Below are positions 46,507-54,916 of a stretch of DNA of 64,000 nt, one piece after another. Source of the DNA: Methylobacterium sp. 2A (GTDB lineage Bacteria > Pseudomonadota > Alphaproteobacteria > Rhizobiales > Beijerinckiaceae); assembly GCF_009806555.1 (NCBI RefSeq), contig NZ_VUOK01000040.1, positions 186,001 to 250,000 of the forward strand, in the 5' to 3' direction. The stretch's first letter is position 1. Each line of letters begins with the position of its first letter. The notes under the pieces were generated by a model. It was not told the origin of the DNA, did no database searches, and worked only from the letters and a program-made list of their open reading frames with translations. A program made the translations under genes and the position numbers.

Positions 46507-48023
46507 GCTTCAGCCGTCCCATGCAGGCGCTCCTTGGCCGGGCGCCGTGCGAGCGCACGCCGCCCCGCGAGCCGCGCCGCGAGAAACAGCAGCAGACCCA
46601 GGAGCGCCATGGCACCATCGAAGCCCACGAACCGGACCTGGCCAGCGGTCATGGAATCGATCACCGGAATTGCCAGGAAGGCGAAGGCCGGCACGGTCAG
46701 AGCGATCGACCAAGCCCGCGGCCGCGGGTAGAGTGCGGACGCCATAGCCGCCAGCACCCAGACGGTGAAGAACGCCCCGACCTCCCAATCCGCCCGAGCG
46801 TCGAGCGTGACGGGGAGCAACCGATTGGCGAGGAAGTAGGCGGCGAGGCCCGTAGGAAGTCCGGCGATGGTGCCGAGATTGAGGATGCGGACGAGGCGCA
46901 GGCCAAGACCCTCCGGAGCGGCGTTCTTCGGAGCCCGCGCGACGGTCCAGAGCACGAGCCCCGTCGCCACCGTGCCGGCCCCCATGAGGCCGCAGAGGAA
47001 GAACAGGAACCGCAGCGGCGCGGCCGCAAAATGCGCCTCATGCAGGCCGATCATCACGGCACCGGTCCGCGTGGCCGCACCGGCCTCGCCCACACGTCCG
47101 AGTTCCACGCCGGTCGCCGCATCGTAGGCGATCTGGGGATGCAGATGGGCGAGGCCCGGCGGTTCCTCGAAATAGGCGGTCACGGTCGCTGCCGCGTCGC
47201 CCGGATTCGAGACCGTTACGTGTTCGGGCGTCTCGCCGGTCGCCGCAATGGCGCGCGACACGATCTCACCGAGGGGCAGCCCCGCGCCCGGCCGCCCGGC
47301 CGGCGGGCGGCCGGCGATCATGAGGCCCGCATCCGCGTAGTACCGCCGGATATCGCCGTGGTAGCCCGTCTTCACCGCCCAGGGCATCAGCATCGACGCG
47401 AGCGTGACGAGGCCCGTATAGACGATCATCAGGTGAAACGGCAGCGCGAGGACCCCCATGACGTTGTGCGCGTCGAGCCAGCCGCGTTGCGCCGAGCGGT
47501 CACGCCGGAAGGTGAAGAAGTCGGCGAAGATCCGGCGGTGGGTCACGATCCCGGATATGAGCGCGATCAACAGGATCATCGCGCAGGCGGAGACGATCCA
47601 CCGCCCCCAGATCGGCGGCATGTTCAGCTCGAAGTGGAAACGGTAGAGAAAATCGCCGCCGCGTGTGTCCCGCACCGTCGAGCGCTCGCCGGTCGCCGGA
47701 TCGAGCAGAGCGTGATGGAACGGGCCGCCGATCGTCTGCCACCAGTAGACCTCGACAGCCGTCATGTCGGCGTTCGGCAGCTTGATGGACCAACCCGCGG
47801 CCTCGGGCATCGTCTTTCGGAGGAACGTTCCCGCACCGGTCGCCGCGGCGACGGGATCGGGTATCGCGTCCGGCAGTTCCGGCCGCATCCAGTGCGAGAT
47901 CTCGGTCCGGTAGTAGCTGGCAGTGCCCGTGACGAAGATCGCGAACAGGACCCAGCCCACCACGAGGCCCGACCACGTATGCAGCCATGCCATCGACTGG
48001 CGGAAGCTTTTCGGCCGGTTCAC
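46503..48023 (-). CDS. PepSY-associated iron-regulated inner-membrane protein
   Basis: A 506-residue polytopic protein of the PepSY_TM family (FhuF/PiuB-like). It has TM1 with a histidine (MAWLHTWSGLVVGWVLFAIFVTG), a periplasmic loop, two further helix pairs with HNVMGVLALPFHLMIVYTG and IGLHEAHFAAAPLRFLFFLCG, and more helices at the end. The histidines suggest haem binding, as in ferric-siderophore reductases. GTG start at 48023 overlaps the DUF3649 stop. Likely reduces or handles ferric siderophore in the periplasm. Confidence 0.88.
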   Translation of the reverse strand: MNRPKSFRQSMAWLHTWSGLVVGWVLFAIFVTGTASYYRTEISHWMRPELPDAIPDPVAAATGAGTFLRKTMPEAAGWSIKLPNADMTAVEVYWWQTIGGPFHHALLDPATGERSTVRDTRGGDFLYRFHFELNMPPIWGRWIVSACAMILLIALISGIVTHRRIFADFFTFRRDRSAQRGWLDAHNVMGVLALPFHLMIVYTGLVTLASMLMPWAVKTGYHGDIRRYYADAGLMIAGRPPAGRPGAGLPLGEIVSRAIAATGETPEHVTVSNPGDAAATVTAYFEEPPGLAHLHPQIAYDAATGVELGRVGEAGAATRTGAVMIGLHEAHFAAAPLRFLFFLCGLMGAGTVATGLVLWTVARAPKNAAPEGLGLRLVRILNLGTIAGLPTGLAAYFLANRLLPVTLDARADWEVGAFFTVWVLAAMASALYPRPRAWSIALTVPAFAFLAIPVIDSMTAGQVRFVGFDGAMALLGLLLFLAARLAGRRALARRPAKERLHGTAEA

Positions 48024-48346
48024 GCGGCACCCCCGGCCTGAAACGCGCCCGCGCACCACAAGGCGGCGATCAGCGACGCTGCGGCCAGTCCCAGGACCAG
48101 GGCGGCACGCCCGACGGTTCGGGCGGCGAAAACCCAGATCACCGCCGCTGCCATGATGGCGAAGCTCGCGATCATGCCGGTCGATACGGCCTCGGGCCTG
48201 GCGACTGGGAGAACCAATGCCAGCAGCGCGCTCGCCAGGGCGGCGACCCCGTATCCCCCCACGATGGCCAGGAGGACCCGGGCAGCGACCGCCAGCCGAT
48301 ACGCGCGCACCGTGCCTCGACGGGCGTTCACTCCACCGGCGCTCAT
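48020..48346 (-). CDS. DUF3649 small membrane protein
   Basis: A 108-residue protein with three helices, including RLAVAARVLLAIVGGYGVAALASALLALVLP and MIASFAIMAAAVIWVFAAR. This matches the DUF3649 family, described as iron-transporter associated. It is the first gene of the DUF3649-PepSY-DUF3325 unit. A TonB-dependent receptor is the usual upstream partner but none is within this window. The ATG at 48346 is used; the longer frame has no support. Confidence 0.82.
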   Translation of the reverse strand: MSAGGVNARRGTVRAYRLAVAARVLLAIVGGYGVAALASALLALVLPVARPEAVSTGMIASFAIMAAAVIWVFAARTVGRAALVLGLAAASLIAALWCAGAFQAGGAA

Positions 48347-48620
48347 GGCGCCACCTCGCGTATCCGTGAACCCATGCCGCGACCTAATCGCGACCGCCGG
48401 GATGGCGCAACGGCTATGTTCCGGAACGATTCCAGTGAAGCGATAAGGACTTAGAACGAGTCTGAACTGTCCGTGCGTAACACCATGGAAGACCGGGAAG
48501 GCCCGCTCGGCCAGACAGCCCCTCATCCGGAGGGGGATGCACGACCGACATCGACGAACAGGTCGGGTCGATCACCGCACGCGAGACGACGGCAGGATCG
48601 TACGCAGGCAGCAAGGGGCC

Positions 48621-48869
48621 TCAGCGCCCGGACGGTGAAGCGACGCGGCCCGGCTCGGAGCGGTGCAGCGCCAGCGCCGCATCCCGCGCACTCGGCGGCA
48701 GATCGGCACCCGGTTTGACGATCAGCAACGGCGATTCGTTCGTCGACCGATCGTGCTCATGGCCCCGGGCGTAGCCGGCATTGATCCCGGCATAGAAGCC
48801 CGTGAAATCCCCGGCACGGGCCACGCCGGGGAGGGCGAGGAGAAGCATCGAAAGCAGAATACGGCGCAT
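48621..48869 (-). CDS. Small exported protein, outer-membrane-barrel-like N-terminus
   Basis: An 82-residue protein with a signal peptide (ILLSMLLLALPGVARA) followed by GDFTGFYAGINAGYARG, the standard opening strand of Rhizobiales small porins (Omp25/31-like). The barrel then stops: the rest is polar and ends PGRVASPSGR. Either a shortened relic of such a barrel or a small periplasmic protein that kept the motif. Confidence 0.55.
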   Translation of the reverse strand: MRRILLSMLLLALPGVARAGDFTGFYAGINAGYARGHEHDRSTNESPLLIVKPGADLPPSARDAALALHRSEPGRVASPSGR

Positions 48870-48965
48870 CGCGGACTCTGAAAACGAAGTGAGCGACGGC
48901 TCCGACCGGAACCGCCGCCCTCTTCTCTCCGTGCGGATCGCGGCGGCAAAGCGGCCGCGATCGCC

Positions 48966-49739
48966 TTAGTCTTCGACGTTGATGCTCTGGGCTTCGCGGC
49001 CCTTCTGACCCTCGACCACGCCGAGGGTGACCTGCTGCCCCTCGGCCAGCGAATCGAGGCCGGCACGGGACAGGGCCGAGCGATGGACGAACACGTCCTT
49101 GCCGCCGTCATTCACCGAGACGAAGCCGAAGCCCTTGGCCGGGTCGTACCACTTCACGGTGCCGGTCATCTCCACGGAGGGACCGCTGGCGAAGCGGCCA
49201 CCGCCGCCGCCGCCACCACCATAGCCGCCACCGCCGCCACCATAGCCGCCGCCGGCCGCGCCGTAGCCGCCGGTGCGCGGACGGAACTCGCGGCGCGGCG
49301 CAGGTGCCTCGGCCGTGGACGTGTCGACGCTCGTGACGCTGGTGACCTGCGGGCCCTTCTGACCCTGTGCCGTGGTCACCGTCAGGCGGGTTCCCGGCAT
49401 CAGATCCGCATGGCCGGCTGCCTCGACGGCGCGGATGTGAAGGAAGGCGTCGCCGCCGCCGTCACCCAGCTCGACGAAGCCGAAGCCCTTCTCCTTGTTG
49501 AACCACTTGACCGTAGCATCCCGCTCCGGCCCGGAAGCGACCGGTGCCGCGCCCCGGGACGGACCACGGTCGAACCCACCGCCGCCGCCGCCGTAGCCGC
49601 CGCCACCGCCCCCGAAACCACCACCGCCGTACCCGCCGCCGAATCCGCCGCTGGGAGGAGCCTGGTCAGGCCATCTCGGCTCGCCACTCTCGTCGAAGCC
49701 GCGCTTCTGCGGCCCTCTGAAATCACGACCACGTCCCAT
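48966..49739 (-). CDS. Protein with two cold-shock domains and Gly-rich linkers
   Basis: A 257-residue nucleic-acid-binding protein. Residues 30-60 are Gly/Tyr/Phe-rich (GGGYGGGGF), then cold-shock domain 1 (TVKWFNKEKGFGFVELGDGGGDAFLH), a second Gly/Tyr stretch (about 145-180) and cold-shock domain 2 (GTVKWYDPAKGFGFVSVNDGGKDVFVH). Both RNP1 motifs are intact. Double-CSD proteins are usual in alphaproteobacteria, but the long GGYGGG tracts, like RNA-binding low-complexity regions, are notable. It could act as an RNA chaperone under cold or stationary conditions. Confidence 0.93.
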   Translation of the reverse strand: MGRGRDFRGPQKRGFDESGEPRWPDQAPPSGGFGGGYGGGGFGGGGGGYGGGGGGFDRGPSRGAAPVASGPERDATVKWFNKEKGFGFVELGDGGGDAFLHIRAVEAAGHADLMPGTRLTVTTAQGQKGPQVTSVTSVDTSTAEAPAPRREFRPRTGGYGAAGGGYGGGGGGYGGGGGGGGRFASGPSVEMTGTVKWYDPAKGFGFVSVNDGGKDVFVHRSALSRAGLDSLAEGQQVTLGVVEGQKGREAQSINVED

Positions 49740-50052
49740 AGAAAGCTCGCAAAAACCGTCCGCCGCCCTTGTCTCGAATACCGCGTGCGCGCCATCCCAG
49801 ACAGCCCACGCCCCGCACTATCATTACCCCAGGTCGCGGTAACCAAGAATAACGCCCCAGTCCTGACGCAATCGGGCCTTGACCGCAAGGACCTTCTTGG
49901 CTCAAACGCGCCCGTTTCGTTACTTTCTTGCGGTCAACAACGCAGGCACCGCACGCTGCCCGACACAATCTTTCGCATGTGAGAGAACGTGTTAGCGAAG
50001 CGCAAACGGTCCCCGGGTAGCGTCGGTGCCGCCTCCCGCATTGCGACCGGCC
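49740..50052. other. Divergent leader of the cold-shock gene and the receiver gene
   Basis: About 310 bp with no gene. TTGACCGCAAG on the minus strand near 49930 and GGGTAATGATAG near 49830 are possible promoter parts for the cold-shock gene, which may thus have a long leader as in other csp genes. Not resolved by eye. Confidence 0.35.
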
Positions 50053-50526
50053 ATGATCGCGACCCCGACCTTCCCCGATCTTTCGGCCCTTGTCGTCGAC
50101 GAGAGCCTCTACATTCGTCGAATCGTGCGCGACATGCTGATGCGCGTCGGCATCAAGCGGGTTCTGGAGGCGCCGGACGGTGCGGAGGCGCTGGGCGTCC
50201 TGGCGGAGAGCAAGCCCGACATCAGCATCATCGACTGGGATCTGTCGATCCTGTCGGGCGAGGAGTTCATCCGCCTCGCGCGCACGCCCACGACCTCGCC
50301 CTGCCCCACCATTCCGATCATCCTGATGCTCGCCCAGCCCCGCCGGAACGTCGTGGACCGCGCGGTGGCGCTCGGCGTCAACGAGATCATCGCCAAGCCC
50401 TTCTCACCCAAGACCCTCTGGTCGCGCCTCGACGAGGTGATCAACCGCCCCCGCCCCTACTCCCAGGTGAAAAGCCTCCTGCGTCCGATCCCGCGCCGGG
50501 CCGGAATGATGAAGGCGGTCGCCTGA
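50053..50526 (+). CDS. Single-domain response regulator (receiver)
   Basis: A 157-residue CheY-like receiver with a short basic C-terminal tail. Acidic pair Asp16/Glu17 (VVDESLY), phosphoacceptor Asp61 (IIDWDLSILSGEEF), and Lys115 (AKPFSP) are present; the usual Thr/Ser position reads LMLAQ, an alteration that can change dephosphorylation. There is no output domain. No kinase is adjacent. Start at 50053 chosen over 50026 to begin just before the beta-1 strand. Confidence 0.8.
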   Translation: MIATPTFPDLSALVVDESLYIRRIVRDMLMRVGIKRVLEAPDGAEALGVLAESKPDISIIDWDLSILSGEEFIRLARTPTTSPCPTIPIILMLAQPRRNVVDRAVALGVNEIIAKPFSPKTLWSRLDEVINRPRPYSQVKSLLRPIPRRAGMMKAVA

Positions 50527-50637
50527 TCGCGGGCGGCGATCGGACGTTGCAGTTCCCTGCCGAGCCTGTAGGGTCATAAGTCAGTTCAGGCCGAGCACCG
50601 CGCTCCCGGCCGACCCGAAGGATCGACGGCCGCGCCG

Positions 50638-51720
50638 ATGAGGGACGAGACCGCCGCGGCCGCGCCGTCCCGAATCCAGATCGGCGCAGCGCCGCCCCAA
50701 CCGCCCGGCCCGCTGACGGGCCGCGAGCGCCGTCGCCCGGCCTACGGGGCGCTGGACCTTGGCACCAACAATTGCCGCCTGCTGATCGCCGAGCCGACCT
50801 TCAGCGGTTTCCGCGTGATCGACGCGTTCTCGCGGATCGTCCGGCTCGGCGAGGGCCTCGGCACCTCCGACCGGCTGAACGAGGCCGCGATCGAGCGCAC
50901 CGTCGAGGCCCTGCGCATCTGCCGGACCAAGATGCAGGCCCGGGGCGTGCAGCGGGCCAAGGTGATCGCTACGGAAGCGTGCAGGCTCGCGGTGAACGGG
51001 GCAGATTTCGTCGAGCGTGTCCGCCGGGGCGTGGGCCTCGACCTTGAGATCGTCGATCGCCAGACCGAGGCCTATCTCGCTGTCACCGGTTGCGCGGCGC
51101 TCGCCGACCCGCTCGCCGAATCGGTCGTGATCTTCGATATCGGCGGCGGCTCCACGGAGATCGCGTGGCTCGACGGCGCGGCCGCCAACCCATCGACTGA
51201 CCCGACGCTTCGGATCCGGGCTTGGGATTCCCTCCCCGTGGGTGTCGTGACTTTGGCCGAGCGCCACGGCGGTGCCGAGGTCACCCGGCGCATGTTCGAG
51301 GGCATGGTCGAGGAAGTGGCCGAGAAGCTCTCGCCCTTCGCGATCCGGGCAGCGGCGGCCGCGACGGCGTCGCACTTCCACCTTCTCGGCACGTCGGGCA
51401 CCGTCACGACGATCGCCGCCATGCATCTGCGGCTCGCGCGTTACGAGCGGCGACGCGTCGACGGCCTGTGGATGAACGACGCCGCCGTCACCACCGCCAT
51501 CGACGACCTGCTCGACACGCGGCTGGAACAGCGGGCCGACAATCCCTGCATCGGCCGCGACCGGGCCGACCTCGTGCTTGCCGGCTGCGCGATCCTGGAG
51601 GCGATCCGTCGGGCCTTCCCGTCCGACCGCCTGCGGATCGCCGACCGGGGTCTGCGCGAAGGCCTGCTGATGAACATGATGCGGGAGGACGGGGTCTGGA
51701 ACCGGAAGGCAGTTCGATGA
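50638..51720 (+). CDS. Ppx/GppA phosphatase-family protein
   Basis: A 360-residue ASKHA-fold enzyme: [16 protein letters not shown] (phosphate loop 1), [27 protein letters not shown] (phosphate loop 2) and [13 protein letters not shown]. It hydrolyses polyphosphate or pppGpp. It is shorter than E. coli Ppx, lacking the C-terminal HD-like half, as is common in this order. It is followed closely by rlmE, the usual alphaproteobacterial pairing. Confidence 0.92.
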   Translation: MRDETAAAAPSRIQIGAAPPQPPGPLTGRERRRPAYGALDLGTNNCRLLIAEPTFSGFRVIDAFSRIVRLGEGLGTSDRLNEAAIERTVEALRICRTKMQARGVQRAKVIATEACRLAVNGADFVERVRRGVGLDLEIVDRQTEAYLAVTGCAALADPLAESVVIFDIGGGSTEIAWLDGAAANPSTDPTLRIRAWDSLPVGVVTLAERHGGAEVTRRMFEGMVEEVAEKLSPFAIRAAAAATASHFHLLGTSGTVTTIAAMHLRLARYERRRVDGLWMNDAAVTTAIDDLLDTRLEQRADNPCIGRDRADLVLAGCAILEAIRRAFPSDRLRIADRGLREGLLMNMMREDGVWNRKAVR

Positions 51721-51760
51721 AGGCATTGCCGATGGCGGCATCGCCGATGAGAGCAGCACG

Positions 51761-52486
51761 ATGAGCGACCGGCGCGGTGGGGCGAGTTCCGGCGGTGGTG
51801 TGCGCGGGGAACTGAAGCAGCGGGTCAAGACCGGCCGCGGACGAACCCTGTCGCAGAAGCGCTGGCTGGAGCGTCAGCTCAACGATCCCTACGTGGCCCG
51901 GGCCAAGCGCGAGGGCTACCGGTCCCGCGCGGCCTACAAGCTCATCGAAATCGATGAGCGCTACAAGTTGCTGCGACCCGGTCAGAGGATCGTCGACCTC
52001 GGCGCGGCACCGGGGGGCTGGTCGCAGGTCGCCGCGCGGGTGGTGGGTCCCTCCGGCAAGGTCGTCGGCATCGATCTCCTCGAGATCGAGCCGATGGCCG
52101 GTGTCGCGTTCATCACGCTGGACTTCCTCGATCCAGAAGCACCGGCCACGCTGACCGCGCTGCTCGGCGGCCCCGCCGATCTCGTGATGTCCGACATGGC
52201 GGCCAACGCGACCGGGCACAAGAAGACCGACCATCTGCGCATCATCGGCCTCGCCGAGACGGCCGCGGAATTTGCCCGCGAGGTGCTCGGGCCGGGGGGG
52301 GCCTATCTCGCCAAGGTGCTGCAGGGCGGCACCGAGGGGGCGCTGCTGAACGACCTGAAGCGCGACTTCGCCGTGGTGCGCCACGTGAAGCCGGCGGCGA
52401 GCCGGGCTGATTCGAGCGAACTCTACGTGCTGGCGACCGGCTATCGCGGGCCGCAGGGCGGCACCCGCTCCTCAGACGAGGGCTGA
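51761..52486 (+). CDS. rlmE: 23S rRNA 2'-O-ribose U2552 methyltransferase
   Basis: A 241-residue FtsJ/RrmJ enzyme. The K-D-K-E tetrad is visible: Lys in SRAAYKL, Asp in VMSDMAAN, Lys in YLAKVLQGG and Glu in [12 protein letters not shown]; the SAM loop is [13 protein letters not shown]. It methylates the ribose of U2552 in the A-loop during 50S maturation. A basic N-terminal extension of about 40 residues precedes the fold. Lies 40 bp after the ppx gene. Confidence 0.95.
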   Translation: MSDRRGGASSGGGVRGELKQRVKTGRGRTLSQKRWLERQLNDPYVARAKREGYRSRAAYKLIEIDERYKLLRPGQRIVDLGAAPGGWSQVAARVVGPSGKVVGIDLLEIEPMAGVAFITLDFLDPEAPATLTALLGGPADLVMSDMAANATGHKKTDHLRIIGLAETAAEFAREVLGPGGAYLAKVLQGGTEGALLNDLKRDFAVVRHVKPAASRADSSELYVLATGYRGPQGGTRSSDEG

Positions 52487-52497
52487 GCGCGACCACG

Positions 52498-53250
52498 ATG
52501 CTGGCCGCCTGGGCGCTGTCGCTGCTCAATCCGGCGCCTTTGGGCCTGCGACGGCGGGGTTACGTCCGGCAGAGCGGATTGCTCCACGCCCGGTCGCGCC
52601 GCTGCCGCGCCGCCTGGGCACCGCATCTGGAGCGGGCGCGGCGCGTGATCGCCGCCGCCGCCGAGGCGACAGCGCAGCGTGGGCATGCCGTCATCCTCGG
52701 CTCCGGGCTTCTCGACGACGTGCCCCTGGACCGCCTCGCCGCTCTCTTTGCCCGCGTGACCCTGGTGGATGCGGTCCATCCCTGGCCGGCGCGATGGGCG
52801 GCCGGGCGTCACCCCAATGTCCGCTTGGTGACCGCTGAGATCAGCGCGGGCCTGACCGGGGGCTCGGCCGCGTTCTGTGCGGGGGCCGATCTGATCGTCT
52901 CAGCCAACCTGCTGTCGCAGATCCCGATCGTGCCGCTCGATGTCTATGAGGCAAGGGGCCGGGAAGCGCCGCCCGGCCTCGGTGCGCATCTGATCGAGAC
53001 CCATCTTGCAGCCCTCGACGCCGTCGCACGGGGGGCTGGGCGAGTCTGCCTGATCACCGACACGGTCCAGCGTGAGGAGGTTCGCGCCGGCCGGATCACC
53101 GACAGTCTCGATCTGATGTTCGGGGTCGCCCTCCCCCCGCCGGAGGCGGCATGGGACTGGGACATCGCACCCTTCGGCGAGGTCGGCCGCGGGCACCGTC
53201 TGATCCACCGGGTCCACGCCTATCCCGATTGGCGCGCCGCTCGGGCGTGA
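52498..53250 (+). CDS. Methyltransferase-like protein of unknown function
   Basis: A 250-residue protein 11 bp behind rlmE, so co-transcribed. VILGSGLLDDVPLDRLAALFARVTLVDAVHPWPARW resembles a SAM-binding Rossmann start (G-x-G, then an acidic residue ending beta-2), and ADLIVSANLLSQIPI fits the position of the substrate or motif IV region. No family name is secure. A second step on rRNA is possible from context. Confidence 0.6.
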   Translation: MLAAWALSLLNPAPLGLRRRGYVRQSGLLHARSRRCRAAWAPHLERARRVIAAAAEATAQRGHAVILGSGLLDDVPLDRLAALFARVTLVDAVHPWPARWAAGRHPNVRLVTAEISAGLTGGSAAFCAGADLIVSANLLSQIPIVPLDVYEARGREAPPGLGAHLIETHLAALDAVARGAGRVCLITDTVQREEVRAGRITDSLDLMFGVALPPPEAAWDWDIAPFGEVGRGHRLIHRVHAYPDWRAARA

Positions 53251-53262
53251 CCACCGCGTAAG

Positions 53263-53298
53263 CGAAGGGCCGCCCCGATTGCCCGGAGCGGCCCTTCG
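53263..53298. terminator. Bidirectional terminator
   Basis: CGAAGGGCCGC (53263-53273) and GCGGCCCTTCG (53288-53298) form a perfect 11-bp stem with a 14-nt loop, between the convergent stops of the methyltransferase-like and DUF4167 genes. Confidence 0.75.
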
Positions 53299-53325
53299 AC
53301 GTCACCGATCGGGATCGGTTTCGAC

Positions 53326-54444
53326 TTATTCGGTCGCTGCGTCCTCGGCGGACGTGCGGGCCTCGCCCTCCTCCGCCACGCTCTCGAAGCGCGGGCGGCG
53401 GCGCCGACGCGGCTTGGCGGCCGGAGCCTCCTCGGCAGCGGCTTCCGGCTCCGGACCCGCCGGCGGCTCGGCCGCCGGGGCGGGCCGGGCCGGGGCCATC
53501 AGGAAGGCCGGCAGGCCGGCCGGATCCTCGGCGGCGACGGGCGTCGCTTCGCGGCGGCGTTCGCGCCGGGGGGCGGATTCCGCCCGTGCAGCCTCGCTGC
53601 GGGGAGCCCGCTCCGGGCGTGCCTCCGAGCGAGGCTCCTGCCGGGTTTCTTGCCGGGTCTCTTGCCGGGCCTCCTGGCGTGGTTCCGCGCGCATGGTCTC
53701 CCCGCGCCCGTTATCGTAGCGGCCCTGATCGGCCCGGACATCCTGGCGGTTCTCCGGCCGGCTCTCTTGGCGGCTCTCTTGGCGGTTCTCCTGGAACCCC
53801 TCCTGCCGGTTGTCGCCGCGCTCCTGCCGATAGTCCGGCCGGCCGTAATCCTGACGGTCCTGCCGGTTGGCCTGCCGCTCCTGCCGGTAGTCCGGGCGCT
53901 GGTAATCCGGCCGCTGGTAATCCTGGCGCGGCTGGTCCTGCCGGCGGTAGTCCTGGCGGCCATTGTTGTCGAAGCGACGCTGGTCGCGGTTCTGGAACCG
54001 GTCCCGGTTCGGGCGTCCGTCCTGATTCAGGTCGCCGCGCGTCTCGTAGGGCTGAGGCTGCTGGCTCGGATCGCCGTCGTCGTAGCCGTTATAGGCGTGG
54101 CCGTTCTGGGACGCGCCGTTGCCCTGACCGTCCTCGTCACCCTCGTCCAACTCGTCGTCGTAGGGTCGACTGGCATAACCGCCTGTATTGGCAGGACGAG
54201 TCTGCTCCTGAGCACCGGAGACAATCCGGAAATAGTGCTCACCGTGCTGAAAATAGTTCTCGGCAGCAACCGGATCGCCCGCCGCCAGCGCATCGCGCGC
54301 GAGCTGGGCGTATTTGTCGGCGATGTGCTGTGCGGTGCCGCGGATTTTGACGTCGGGACCGTTGGATTCGTACGAGCGCGTCAGCGGGTTCGGACCTTTC
54401 GGCCGATTCCGGCCGCGCATCCGTCGATTCTGGTTTGGTCTCAT
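53326..54444 (-). CDS. DUF4167 protein with long disordered R/Q/D/Y-rich tail
   Basis: A 372-residue protein. The N-terminal 90 residues (MRPNQNRRMRGRNRPKGPNPLTRSYESNGPDVKIRGTA.. to NYFQHGEHYFRI) are the DUF4167 domain, restricted to alphaproteobacteria. A long tail follows with repeats such as QDYQRPDYQRPDYR and NRQESRQESRPENRQ, then a basic end (RRRRRPRF). The composition suggests an RNA-binding, phase-separating protein. It normally neighbours prmC-prfA, as here, hinting at a role in translation. Confidence 0.9.
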   Translation of the reverse strand: MRPNQNRRMRGRNRPKGPNPLTRSYESNGPDVKIRGTAQHIADKYAQLARDALAAGDPVAAENYFQHGEHYFRIVSGAQEQTRPANTGGYASRPYDDELDEGDEDGQGNGASQNGHAYNGYDDGDPSQQPQPYETRGDLNQDGRPNRDRFQNRDQRRFDNNGRQDYRRQDQPRQDYQRPDYQRPDYRQERQANRQDRQDYGRPDYRQERGDNRQEGFQENRQESRQESRPENRQDVRADQGRYDNGRGETMRAEPRQEARQETRQETRQEPRSEARPERAPRSEAARAESAPRRERRREATPVAAEDPAGLPAFLMAPARPAPAAEPPAGPEPEAAAEEAPAAKPRRRRRPRFESVAEEGEARTSAEDAATE

Positions 54445-54916
54445 CGGTCTGTAATGACCCTCGTTCACGCAAACGACTGTCTTCGGAGGCGCCCGATCGG
54501 GAGTTCGAGACGCGAACCGGTCAAGCGCACCCGGCGGCGCCGCGCGTGTGGCCGCACAGCGACCGTCGCGTCTGTCTGACCATCCCTCGCACCGCGTGCC
54601 CGGGCCAGGCACCGGAAACCAGCTGATTGTCAGGTTCGAGTGCAGTTAAACCGCCGCGCCGTCACGCGCGCTCTGGTCCAACGGTTTGGGGATCAGCGAA
54701 CCCATCGGCGACCTGTGGTCGTCACCGACCATAGCGTTGTCCGTCTTAACGAACCGTTCGCGATCTTCAAGTCAACACTAGCGTTCCCCGGCTCAGGCAA
54801 CAAGCATTTTTTCGACGCGACGGCGCTCTGTCGAAGTGGGGGCCGCTCGGGCCCAAGAGAGCGCGCCTATAAGAGCGACGCGCCGCGCCTTGATTGCGGC
54901 GCGGTCGAGCCGGGAT
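54445..54916. other. Intergenic region upstream of the DUF4167 gene
   Basis: About 470 bp without a supported gene. TTGACT at 54776-54771 (minus strand) could be a -35 box, with TTAAGA about 20 nt further, for the DUF4167 gene; spacing is long. A GC-rich inverted segment (GCGCCGCGCCTTGATTGCGGCGCGG, about 54880-54904) lies just after the prmC stop and may be its terminator. Confidence 0.4.

Noticed and set aside
53650-54579. Hydrophobic plus-strand frame resembling a membrane protein
   Set aside because: It mirrors the R/Q/D repeats of the DUF4167 tail; the Val/Leu/Ala repetition is a product of the complementary codons.
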